The notes beneath the pieces are model-generated. The model saw nothing but the letters and a program-made list of their open reading frames with translations. It made no database searches and was not told where the DNA came from. Source: Proteiniphilum sp. (GTDB lineage Bacteria; Bacteroidota; Bacteroidia; Bacteroidales; Dysgonomonadaceae). From it: a stretch of DNA of 15,779 nucleotides. Made by a program: the position numbers and the translations under genes. Shown here in pieces: positions 1 through 7,991 of this stretch. Positions within the stretch are counted from its first letter, which is position 1. Each line of letters opens with the position of its first letter. The stretch spans positions 1 through 15,779 of the forward strand of contig JAIRSV010000117.1 of assembly GCA_031255275.1 (NCBI GenBank), written 5' to 3'.

Positions 1-60
1 AAATCAGAAGAATCACAGTTCAGACAATTAACAAAGAAATCGCTTAATAAAGAAATCGTT

Positions 61-110
61 CGTCGGGGCGGGTGCTCCCGCCCCTTGCCACTCGGGCGCT
101 CCCCGAGCTG
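61..110. repeat. 50-bp GC-rich repeat, copy 1
   Basis: This copy matches 161-210 at 48 of 50 positions. It contains a perfect inverted repeat, GGGGCGGG (65-72) and CCCGCCCC (77-84), around a TGCT loop, so it can form a very stable hairpin. A second inverted pair follows, CTCGGG with CCCGAG near its 3' end. It looks like an interspersed palindromic intergenic element, but I do not recognise a named family. Confidence 0.8.
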
Positions 111-160
111 GTTTTTCCCGCTTCTAAACATCATCACATTATCACATTGATTTTTTCGCT

Positions 161-210
161 CGTCGGGGCGGGTGCTCCCGCCCCTTGCCGCTCCGGCGCT
201 CCCCGAGCTG
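161..210. repeat. 50-bp GC-rich repeat, copy 2
   Basis: This is the second copy of the element at 61-110, starting exactly 100 bp later and differing at two positions in its 3' half. The 8-bp GGGGCGGG/CCCGCCCC stem with TGCT loop is conserved at 165-184. A third, partial copy of only the 3' end (GGCGTTCCCCGAGCTG) lies at 219-234, suggesting local duplication followed by decay. Confidence 0.8.
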
Positions 211-300
211 TTGTTTTTGGCGTTCCCCGAGCTGATTATCTCTTTCTTCATTTTTCATTTAATGAAGCTTCTCCCGTTGATAACTTCCGACGATAACTGA

Positions 301-330
301 TTCGAAAAGGCATAAAATTCCGTATATTTG
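301..330 (+). promoter_or_regulatory. Candidate dnaE promoter (Bacteroidetes type)
   Basis: TATATTTG at 323-330 matches the Bacteroidetes -7 consensus TAnnTTTG exactly. The upstream element is weak: TTCG at 301-304, 18 bp before the -7 box, is the nearest approximation to the usual TTTG. Transcription would start near 337 and leave a leader of about 35 bases before the dnaE ATG at 372. Confidence 0.5.
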
Positions 331-371
331 TCCATCTCAGACATCAAAAAAAATTATTCAACCGATTTTAT

Positions 372-3300
372 ATGCATCCGTTTGTTCATCTGCATGTTCA
401 CTCTCAATATTCGCTCCTCGACGGCCAGGCTAGCATCCGGAACCTGATCGACAAAGCCGTAAATGACGGCATGAAGGCGCTGGCACTGACCGATCACGGT
501 GCCATGTATGGCATCAAGGAATTTCTTAATTACGCCGCCAAAAAAAATGTCCCCGTAAACGCCGAAATTAAAAAACTAAAACGCGAAATAACCGCTCTCT
601 CGGAGAACGGAGACAGCACGGAAAAAACAGCACAGCTCCGGCAAAAACTCTCCGAAACGGAAGACCGCCTCTTTAAACCAATCGTAGGATGCGAATGTTA
701 CGTAGCACGCCGCAGCCGCCACCTGCAATCAGAAAAAATCGACGGCAGCGGATGGCACCTGCTCGTACTGGCAAAAAACCTGAAAGGCTACAAAAACCTC
801 ATCAAAATGGTCTCCAAGAGCTGGACGGAAGGATTCTACTACCGTCCCCGCATCGACAAAGAACTGCTGGAACAGTATCGCGAAGGACTGATCGTAGCCT
901 CAGCCTGCCTCGGCGGAGAAATCCCCAAAAAGATCGACAACGACCAGATCCGGGAAGCCGAAGAAGCCGTACAATGGTTCAAAAACATCTTCGGCGAAGA
1001 CTACTACCTCGAGCTGCAGCGACACAAAACCGACCGCGCCGACGCCGACCACGACGTATACCTCAAACAACAGCGCGTGAACCGAGAACTGATCCGCATC
1101 GCAGAAAAATATGCAGTGAAGCTGATCGCCACCAACGACGTCCATTTCGTGAACGAAGAAGACGCCGACGCACACGACCGCCTCATCTGCCTGAGCACCG
1201 GAAAAGATTTCGACGACCCCGACCGCATGAGATACACCAAACAGGAGTGGCTGAAAACCACCGCCGAGATGAACAGCATCTTTGCCGACATCCCCCAGGC
1301 ACTCACCAATACACTGGAAATAGCCGGCAAAATCGAACGCTATTCCATCGACCAGTCCGCCCTGATGCCCTTCTATCCCATCGACCCCTCATTCGGCACG
1401 GAAGCACTCTACAGACAAAAATACCCGGAAAAAGAACTCACCGAAGAGTTCGGCGAAACCAATTTCCGTCGCCTGGGCGGTTACGGCAAAGTAATCCGCA
1501 TCAAACTCGAAGCCGACTACCTGACCCACCTCACACAAAAAGGCGCCAAAAAACGCTACGGAGAAAACCTCACCGAAGAAATTACCGAACGACTCAATTT
1601 TGAACTCGACACAATCAAAAAAATGGGATTTCCCGGCTACTTCCTCATCGTGCAAGACTTCATCAATGCCGCCCGCGAAATGGACGTAGCCGTCGGCCCC
1701 GGTCGCGGGTCAGCCGCCGGATCAGCCGTAGCCTTCTGTCTGAGGATCACCGACATCGATCCGCTGAAATACGACCTGCTGTTCGAACGCTTCCTCAACC
1801 CCGACCGCATCTCCATGCCCGATATAGACATCGACTTCGACGACGAAGGTCGCGGAAAAGTCCTCCGCTGGGTGACCGAAAAATACGGCAGCGAAAAAGT
1901 CGCCCACATCATCACCTACGGAACAATGGCCACAAAATCCGCCATCCGCGACGTAGCACGCGTACACAAACTCCCCCTGTCCGAATCAAACCGACTCGCC
2001 AAGCTAATCCCCGACAGAATCCCCGGCGTCAAGAAAATCGACCTGAAAGCAGCAATCAAAAACGTACCCGAACTCCAGGAAGCCTCCCGGAGCAGCGACC
2101 CGCAGGTGAGAAATACCCTGAAATACGCCGGAATGCTCGAAGGCAACGTGCGAAGTACAGGCGTACACGCCTGCGGCGTCATCATCGGACAGACCGACAT
2201 CTCCGACATCGTACCCATCAGCACCGCAGAAGACAAAGAAACCAAAGAAAAACTCCTGGTCACACAATACGAAGGCTCCGTCATCGAAGAGACCGGACTG
2301 ATCAAAATGGACTTCCTCGGACTCAAAACCCTCTCCATCATCAAAGACGCCACCACCATCATCGAACAGAAACGAGGCATAAAAATAGACATCAACGCCA
2401 TCGACATGAACGACGAAACCACCTACAAACTCTATTGCAGCGGACAAACCACCGGAATATTCCAGTTCGAGTCAGCCGGAATGCAAAAATACCTCAAAGA
2501 ACTGCAGCCCAGCGAATTTGAAGACCTCATCGCCATGAACGCACTCTACCGTCCGGGCCCCATGGACTACATCCCCACCTTCATCGCCCGCAAGCACGGC
2601 CGGGAAGAAATCTCATACGACCTGCCCGTCATGGAAAAATACCTGAGCGAAACATACGGAATCACAGTCTATCAAGAACAAGTGATGCTACTCTCCCGAC
2701 TGCTGGCCGGCTTCACGCGAGGCCAGTCAGACGAGCTGCGCAAAGCGATGGGCAAAAAACTGATCGACAAGATGACAGCCCTGAAAGAAAAATTCATCGC
2801 AGGCGGCCTCAAAAACGGCTACGACACAAAAACCCTCAGCAAAATATGGAACGACTGGGAAAAATTCGCCTCCTACGCCTTCAACAAATCCCACGCAACC
2901 TGCTACTCGTGGGTCGCCTACCAAACAGCATGGCTCAAGGCAAACTACCCGTCGGAATACATGGCCGCCGTCCTCTCCAATAACCTGAACAACATCGTCG
3001 AAATAACAAAATTCATGGACGAATGTGTAGCCATGAACATCAACGTATTGCCCCCCGACGTCAACGAATCAATGCTGAAATTCTCCGTCAACGACGACGG
3101 CAACGTCCGGTTCGGACTGGCCGCCATCAAGAGCGTAGGACAAAACGCCGTCAACGACATCATCGCAGAACGCACCAAAAACGGCCACTACAAAGACATA
3201 TTCGACTTCGTGGAACGCGTAAACCTCTCCTCCTGCAACAAGAAAAACCTCGAAGCACTCGTACTGGCAGGCGCCTTCGACTCCTTCACCGGCATACAGC

Positions 3301-4115
3301 GAGAACAGTTTCAGGCCCATAACGCCAAAGGCGAAGAATTTCTGGACACCCTCATCCGCTACGGCAACAAATACCAGCAAGACAGGACAGAAGCGATGAA
3401 CTCACTCTTCGGCGACGACATCTCATTCCGGATCACCCGTCCCGAAATCCCCCAGGCCGACCGCTGGTCAGCTCTGGAAAGACTCAACAAAGAAAAAGAA
3501 CTGATCGGCATCTACCTGTCCGCACACCCGCTCGACGAATATGAATTCATCCTCAAATACGTATGCAGCACCGATACGCAGCAGTTACAAGACCTCGACC
3601 CGCTGAACGGAAAAGAGATAACATTCGGCGGCATCGTCACGGCAGTGCGCGAGGGACAGACCAAAAGAGGCACACCCTACACGATCTTCAAACTCGAAGA
3701 TTATGCAGGCAAGTATGAAGTCGCACTCTTCAACGAAGACAGCGTAAACTTCGGACGCTATGCACGCATCGGCCTCTCCGTCCATATCGAAGGAAAGGTA
3801 CAGCCCAGACCCTACCGGCAGGAAGAGAAAATGATAAAAATCACCTCCATCCGCCTGCTCTCGGAAGTGAAGGATAAGCTAATCTCAAAGATCACACTGC
3901 AAATCCCCCTGTCCGAAATAGATGACACGTCGGTAGCCGAGTTATCGGCGCTGGTAAAAAACAATTCGGGAAAATCATTGTTATACTTTCAAATCATCGG
4001 TGAAGAGCCGCACATGAAGGTACAGCTTCTTTCGCGACCGGCTAAGATTCAAGTAAATAAACGCTTCATCGATTACTTGAAGAATAATTTATCTGTCGAC
4101 TTTACAATCAATTAA
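372..4115 (+). CDS. dnaE: DNA polymerase III subunit alpha
   Basis: This 1247-residue protein is the replicative DNA polymerase catalytic subunit and acts in the cytoplasmic replisome. An N-terminal PHP domain (about 3-290) carries the family's metal-ligand pattern: H8xH10, D17, H42, E108, H129, C179, D256xH258. The palm has the GPGRGSAAGS motif near 442-451 and the catalytic PDIDIDF (D484, D486); the third Asp fits D647 in KMDFLGL. The C-terminal part has an OB-fold at about 1080-1165. Residues about 62-101 are a charged, coiled-coil-like insertion inside the PHP domain, which explains part of the extra length over the roughly 1160 residues of the E. coli protein. The start at 372 is followed at once by the conserved HLHVHS motif. 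There is no clear Shine-Dalgarno sequence, as is usual in this phylum. trxA follows after 21 bp. Confidence 0.97.
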   Translation: MHPFVHLHVHSQYSLLDGQASIRNLIDKAVNDGMKALALTDHGAMYGIKEFLNYAAKKNVPVNAEIKKLKREITALSENGDSTEKTAQLRQKLSETEDRLFKPIVGCECYVARRSRHLQSEKIDGSGWHLLVLAKNLKGYKNLIKMVSKSWTEGFYYRPRIDKELLEQYREGLIVASACLGGEIPKKIDNDQIREAEEAVQWFKNIFGEDYYLELQRHKTDRADADHDVYLKQQRVNRELIRIAEKYAVKLIATNDVHFVNEEDADAHDRLICLSTGKDFDDPDRMRYTKQEWLKTTAEMNSIFADIPQALTNTLEIAGKIERYSIDQSALMPFYPIDPSFGTEALYRQKYPEKELTEEFGETNFRRLGGYGKVIRIKLEADYLTHLTQKGAKKRYGENLTEEITERLNFELDTIKKMGFPGYFLIVQDFINAAREMDVAVGPGRGSAAGSAVAFCLRITDIDPLKYDLLFERFLNPDRISMPDIDIDFDDEGRGKVLRWVTEKYGSEKVAHIITYGTMATKSAIRDVARVHKLPLSESNRLAKLIPDRIPGVKKIDLKAAIKNVPELQEASRSSDPQVRNTLKYAGMLEGNVRSTGVHACGVIIGQTDISDIVPISTAEDKETKEKLLVTQYEGSVIEETGLIKMDFLGLKTLSIIKDATTIIEQKRGIKIDINAIDMNDETTYKLYCSGQTTGIFQFESAGMQKYLKELQPSEFEDLIAMNALYRPGPMDYIPTFIARKHGREEISYDLPVMEKYLSETYGITVYQEQVMLLSRLLAGFTRGQSDELRKAMGKKLIDKMTALKEKFIAGGLKNGYDTKTLSKIWNDWEKFASYAFNKSHATCYSWVAYQTAWLKANYPSEYMAAVLSNNLNNIVEITKFMDECVAMNINVLPPDVNESMLKFSVNDDGNVRFGLAAIKSVGQNAVNDIIAERTKNGHYKDIFDFVERVNLSSCNKKNLEALVLAGAFDSFTGIQREQFQAHNAKGEEFLDTLIRYGNKYQQDRTEAMNSLFGDDISFRITRPEIPQADRWSALERLNKEKELIGIYLSAHPLDEYEFILKYVCSTDTQQLQDLDPLNGKEITFGGIVTAVREGQTKRGTPYTIFKLEDYAGKYEVALFNEDSVNFGRYARIGLSVHIEGKVQPRPYRQEEKMIKITSIRLLSEVKDKLISKITLQIPLSEIDDTSVAELSALVKNNSGKSLLYFQIIGEEPHMKVQLLSRPAKIQVNKRFIDYLKNNLSVDFTIN

Positions 4116-4136
4116 TAAACAATAATAGAACAAATT

Positions 4137-4451
4137 ATGGCACTTCAAATTACAGACGCAACCCTTGACGGGGTATTACAAACAGAGAAACTGGTGATTA
4201 TAGATTTTTGGGCAGAATGGTGCGGCCCCTGCAAGATGATCGGCCCCATCATCGACGAAATCAGCGAAGAATACAGAGACAGCGTCATCGTCGGCAAGGT
4301 GAATGTGGATGACAACGACGAAACGACCGGCAAATACGGTATCCGCAACATCCCCACCGTGCTGTTCATCAAAAACGGCGAGGTAGTAGACAAACAGGTA
4401 GGAGCTGCCCCAAAAACCCTTTTCACCGAAAAAATAAACAAACTGTTGTAA
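4137..4451 (+). CDS. trxA: Thioredoxin
   Basis: This 104-residue protein is a typical full-length single-domain thioredoxin, a cytoplasmic disulfide reductase recycled by thioredoxin reductase. The active site WCGPC is at residues 28-32 (redox cysteines C29 and C32). D23 corresponds to the buried Asp, and the cis-proline is P73 in the NIPTV motif. There is no signal peptide, which fits a cytoplasmic role. The gene lies 21 bp after dnaE and before a strong terminator, so the two are probably co-transcribed; a separate promoter in the 21-bp gap is unlikely. The start ATG gives the normal N-terminus of the family. Confidence 0.97.
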   Translation: MALQITDATLDGVLQTEKLVIIDFWAEWCGPCKMIGPIIDEISEEYRDSVIVGKVNVDDNDETTGKYGIRNIPTVLFIKNGEVVDKQVGAAPKTLFTEKINKLL

Positions 4452-4473
4452 ACTGATCATTTAAGTTATGTTT

Positions 4474-4512
4474 AAACGCATCCCGCAAGCTATTGTCGGG
4501 ATGCGTTTTTTA
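4474..4512 (+). terminator. Rho-independent terminator of dnaE-trxA
   Basis: The inverted repeat AACGCATCCCG (4475-4485) and CGGGATGCGTT (4497-4507) forms an 11-bp stem with an 11-base loop, followed by a T run at 4506-4511. It lies 23 bp after the trxA stop. Confidence 0.92.
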
Positions 4513-4535
4513 TTGTCGCCTCCCCCAGCGACAAT
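4512..4535. repeat. Second hairpin directly after the trxA terminator
   Basis: ATTGTCGC (4512-4519) and GCGACAAT (4528-4535) form a perfect 8-bp stem around an 8-base C-rich loop. No T run follows on either strand, so it does not look like a second terminator. It may stabilise the 3' end. The string ATTGTCG also occurs in the loop of the terminator (4492-4498). Confidence 0.6.
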
Positions 4536-4862
4536 CATCCGGCGCTACCGGTTAAAAATCTTGAATTTTTCGGGAAATACACCGGATATAGAGGGTCAAC
4601 CCGGAAATCCGGCATGAAAAATCATCGGATATACCCCAAAAACTGAAGATTGACCAATTTTTGCTAGTTTTTGGGACGTTTGTTCCATCCGTTCTGCAAA
4701 AAAATAAAGATATTTGCGGCGTAAATATAAAAAATAGTTTTTTTCATGAAACGCAAAAGGGATCAATCACCATTTGCTTTCGCCTGAGAAAAGTGCGATT
4801 TTGATGTATTTTACAGGTTTTATTTTTTTATTGTTTCATTTTTAATCTAAACGTAAAGAAGA
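4513..4862. promoter_or_regulatory. Long upstream region of the susCD operon
   Basis: No gene is seen in these 350 bases. The region holds several CCGG-containing short palindromes (for example CCGGAAATCCGG near 4601-4612), a direct repeat CGGATATA at 4583-4590 and 4626-4633 (43 bp apart), and a 10-bp inverted repeat at 4635-4675. From about 4690 it becomes very AT-rich. A weak promoter candidate is TTTG at 4800-4803, then 17 bp, then TATTTTTT at 4821-4828, about 35 bp before the ATG; the spacing is shorter than the usual 19-21 bp. These may be control sites for glycan-responsive expression, but no regulator can be assigned. Confidence 0.4.
4635..4675. repeat. Inverted repeat upstream of susC-like gene
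   Basis: CCCAAAAACT (4635-4644) and AGTTTTTGGG (4666-4675) are perfect inverted repeats separated by 21 bases. The spacer contains a smaller palindrome, ATTGACCAAT. The half-sites are centred about 31 bp apart, roughly three helical turns, which fits a dimeric operator as well as an RNA hairpin. Function is unknown. Confidence 0.6.
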
Positions 4863-7800
4863 ATGAAAAAGAAAGATTCATTTAACTTGAAGAGAAGCAT
4901 ACTTTCCGTCTTTTTCGGGATATTATGCTTTGGAGTGGCCGCTCAACACATCAATGTGAGCGGGATTGTGAGTGATACCTACGGAGAGCCTCTTGTGGGG
5001 GTAACGCTTCAGGTGCGAGGCTTGCCTGTGGGTACTGTTACAGATATTGACGGCAATTTTACGCTGTCGGATATTTCTGCCGACGCTGTGCTGGAAGTCT
5101 CCTACGTGGGGATGACGACACAGGTCGTGAGTGTCAACGGGAGACGTGTTGTGAACATTACTCTCCAGGAAGATTCGGAACTTTTGAGCGAAGTGGTCGT
5201 GACGGGATTCGGATTAGCCCAGAGAAAAGAGTCGCTGACGTCGGCCATTTCGGTAATAGGCGCCGAAGATATTAGCCGGTCCAAGGCTTCCACCTCTTCG
5301 GGCGCCCTTGTGGGAAAGATCGCGGGTATCAATTCCCGGCAGGTTGACGGTCGTCCCGGCGCGTCTACCTCCATTCAGATACGAAACATGGGGACACCCC
5401 TGTTCGTAATTGACGGTATACAGTCGGACGAAGGTCAGTTCAACAATATCGACTTCAACGATATTGAAACGATCTCCGTGCTGAAGGATGCCTCCGCCTC
5501 CATTTACGGCGTACGCGCCGCGAACGGGGTAGTGGTGGTTACTACCAAAAAGGGGTTGAGGAATACCAAGAATACCGTCACCCTGAATACGTATTACGGA
5601 TGGCAAAGCCTGTATGACTTTCCGAAACCGGCTGACGCGATGACCTATATCAGGAATCATGTACAGGCGGAGACCATTCAGGGCGCGTCCGCTTACAAGT
5701 TCACCCCGGAAGATTACGAGAAATGGCAGCAGGGAACGGAGAAGGGTTTTGTGCCTTTTGACTGGTATGATTATATCTGGAAAGTATCACCTCAGACGTA
5801 CGTCAACGTGAGTATGTCCGGCGGATCGGATAAGATTAATTATTACCTGAGCGTCGGGAATCTGAAGCAGGATGCCATTATCGTGAATTACGGAGGATTC
5901 AACCGTACCAACGTCCAGATGAACGTGAATGCAAATGTCTCCGACCGGCTGAAAATCGGCGGAGGAATGAACGGACGGATCGAGAGGCGGGTGAATCCCG
6001 GTGTGCCGGAGGCTGACGATTACTGGATGCCGCGTTTCGGCACGTACCGGAATCTGCCTACCGCAAGGCCGTATGTAAACGATAATCCGCTTTATCCGGC
6101 AGTGACTTCTTCGGTAGCCAGCACCAATTTCGCCATGCTGAATTATGACGTGTCCGGAAGATTTGAAGAGACCTGGAGGGTGGTGCAGTTGAATCTCGAC
6201 GCTGAGTACGAAATTTTCGACGGATTGAAGGCACGCGCCCTGGCAAGCTACTATCTGGCGAATCAGCGCATGGATAACCAGGAGTACACATACAAACTGT
6301 ATAAGTATGACGAAAAGACGGATACTTATCCGGTAGATTTTGAAAACACAAATCCCTGGCGGGAGAGAAGACAGGGCTTCGTGGAAGAGATGACGTCTAA
6401 CGTGCAACTGTCGTACGGCAAGAAGTTCGACAGGCACAATGTAGCAGCCGTCTTCGGGATGGAAGCCATCAGACGCGACACGCCCACTACGTGGGTACAC
6501 GCGATCCCTACCGCCAACGCCCTGCACCTGATAGACTACCAGATCCTGGATACGTATGATGATTCGGGCAATAACACGCAGGCGCGACTGGGCTATATGG
6601 GGAGAATCAACTATGACTTCGCCAACAAGTACCTGCTTGAACTCTCCGGCCGTTACGACGGATCCTGGAAGTTTCCGCCGAATCACCGCTGGGGATTCTT
6701 CCCGTCGGGATCCGTCGGGTGGAGGATCTCGGAAGAGAACTTCTGGCGCGACGGAAAAATATCCCGCGTATTCGAAGACTTGAAACTGAGGGCTTCCTAC
6801 GGATTTATGGGGGACGATAATGTGAATGATTACGGCGCTTTTGACTACGTCGGCGGCTATACCTATAAGAAGGGAGGCTCTGTCATAGACGGGGTTTATA
6901 CACTTGGAACGGAACCGCGCGGACTTCCCGTGACTACGCTGTCATGGATCAAGGCCGAGTCTTTCGACGCGGCACTGGATGCCGCCTTCCTTAAGGGAAA
7001 ACTCACCGGGTCGATCGACTTCTTCCGCCGTATGCGCACCGGATTGCCCGCGTCGAGGTACGACATTCTGCTCCCCTCGGAAGTGGGATTCAGCCTGCCG
7101 CGCGAAAACCTGAACTCAGACATGCACATGGGATATGATCTGGCGCTTAACTGGAACGACAAGGTCAACGAACTGACCTATTCCATCGGCGCCAACGCCA
7201 CCTATTCGCGCTTCTACGACTGGGAACAGTATAAACCCCGCTTCGGCAATTCGTGGCACGTATACCGCAATTCCATCAATCACCGCTTCGGTTACCTCAA
7301 CTGGGGGCTGGAGGCCGACGGACAGTTCCGCAGCTGGGAAGAGATTGCTTCGTGGCCCGTGGACAACGACCGTCGGGGGAACACGACGCTTCGCCCGGGC
7401 GACATCAAGTATAAGGATGTGAACGGAGATGGCGTCATCAACGGGATGGACGAGCGTCCGATAGGCTATCGCCAGGATTCGACGCCTGTCCTCAACTTCG
7501 GATTCAACTTCTCGTTTCTCTGGAAGGGTTTTGACCTGTCGTTCGACCTCACCGGCGGCGCCATGTCAACCTGGTATCAGGAGTGGGAACAGCGGAATCC
7601 GTTTCACGACGGAGGAAACAATCCCCAGTATTACATGGAGGATACCTGGCGCCTGGCCGACATCTGGAATGCCGACAGCGAACTGATTCCGGGAAAATAT
7701 CCCATGCTGCTGATCGGTAACAGCGGACACAGCAACTACTGGAACAGTACTTTTTGGAAGAAGAATGTGAAGTATATCAAGATGCGAAACCTGGAGTTCG

Positions 7801-7985
7801 GCTACACGATTCCCCAGTCCGTCGCGCGCAGGGCATCCGTCTCGGAGATGCGCCTCTACCTCGCCGGACAGAACCTTTTCGGGCTGACCAATCTGATTGG
7901 CGTAGACCCCGAAATCAACGAGACGAACGGGCTGGCATATCCTACCATGCGAATTATTAATGTTGGTTTAACAGTCAAATTCTGA
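4863..7985 (+). CDS. SusC/RagA-family TonB-dependent outer-membrane transporter
   Basis: This 1040-residue protein is the outer-membrane barrel of a SusCD glycan importer, driven by TonB-ExbBD. It has a signal peptide (hydrophobic stretch to about A26), a carboxypeptidase-regulatory-like domain (about 31-115), a TonB-box-like segment with the plug (about 110-235), and a 22-strand-type barrel ending in an aromatic residue (VGLTVKF). The SusC signature is at about 203-227 (ISVLKDASASIYGVRAANG). A calcium-binding-like loop, DVNGDGVINGMDE, lies at 852-864 within the barrel. There is no STN domain between signal peptide and plug, which argues against ECF-sigma/anti-sigma signalling through this transporter. 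The start is supported by the signal peptide and a purine-rich AAAGAAG just upstream. The susD-like gene starts 6 bp after the stop. The substrate cannot be read directly; the adjacent fucosidase suggests a fucosylated glycan. Confidence 0.95.
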   Translation: MKKKDSFNLKRSILSVFFGILCFGVAAQHINVSGIVSDTYGEPLVGVTLQVRGLPVGTVTDIDGNFTLSDISADAVLEVSYVGMTTQVVSVNGRRVVNITLQEDSELLSEVVVTGFGLAQRKESLTSAISVIGAEDISRSKASTSSGALVGKIAGINSRQVDGRPGASTSIQIRNMGTPLFVIDGIQSDEGQFNNIDFNDIETISVLKDASASIYGVRAANGVVVVTTKKGLRNTKNTVTLNTYYGWQSLYDFPKPADAMTYIRNHVQAETIQGASAYKFTPEDYEKWQQGTEKGFVPFDWYDYIWKVSPQTYVNVSMSGGSDKINYYLSVGNLKQDAIIVNYGGFNRTNVQMNVNANVSDRLKIGGGMNGRIERRVNPGVPEADDYWMPRFGTYRNLPTARPYVNDNPLYPAVTSSVASTNFAMLNYDVSGRFEETWRVVQLNLDAEYEIFDGLKARALASYYLANQRMDNQEYTYKLYKYDEKTDTYPVDFENTNPWRERRQGFVEEMTSNVQLSYGKKFDRHNVAAVFGMEAIRRDTPTTWVHAIPTANALHLIDYQILDTYDDSGNNTQARLGYMGRINYDFANKYLLELSGRYDGSWKFPPNHRWGFFPSGSVGWRISEENFWRDGKISRVFEDLKLRASYGFMGDDNVNDYGAFDYVGGYTYKKGGSVIDGVYTLGTEPRGLPVTTLSWIKAESFDAALDAAFLKGKLTGSIDFFRRMRTGLPASRYDILLPSEVGFSLPRENLNSDMHMGYDLALNWNDKVNELTYSIGANATYSRFYDWEQYKPRFGNSWHVYRNSINHRFGYLNWGLEADGQFRSWEEIASWPVDNDRRGNTTLRPGDIKYKDVNGDGVINGMDERPIGYRQDSTPVLNFGFNFSFLWKGFDLSFDLTGGAMSTWYQEWEQRNPFHDGGNNPQYYMEDTWRLADIWNADSELIPGKYPMLLIGNSGHSNYWNSTFWKKNVKYIKMRNLEFGYTIPQSVARRASVSEMRLYLAGQNLFGLTNLIGVDPEINETNGLAYPTMRIINVGLTVKF

Positions 7986-7991
7986 AAATTT

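Larger units (their letters stand above)
1..371. other. Intergenic region upstream of dnaE with GC-rich repeats
   Basis: No credible gene is seen here. The first 60 bases are AT-rich and hold a short direct repeat, AAAGAAATCG at 33-42 and 49-58. Two 50-bp GC-rich repeats follow (61-110 and 161-210), with a third partial copy of their 3' end near 219-234. The last 130 bases return to AT-rich sequence and carry a candidate dnaE promoter. A 74-codon open frame across the repeats is almost certainly chance, because it is built from the repeat sequence itself. Confidence 0.7.

Noticed and set aside
72..296. 74-residue open frame on the + strand before dnaE
   Set aside because: It is made almost entirely from the two GC-rich repeats, has no recognisable domain and no initiation context.
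689..1603. 304-residue open frame on the + strand inside dnaE
   Set aside because: It is an arginine/proline-rich shadow of dnaE in another frame, with no domain.
4679..4716. Promoter with TTTG at 4679-4682 and GATATTTG at 4709-4716
   Set aside because: The spacing of 26 bp is too long for the Bacteroidetes consensus and the -7 box has a mismatch. It was not called as a separate promoter.
5787..6686. 299-residue open frame on the - strand inside the susC-like gene
   Set aside because: It is a long antisense shadow caused by codon composition; there is no domain or promoter.
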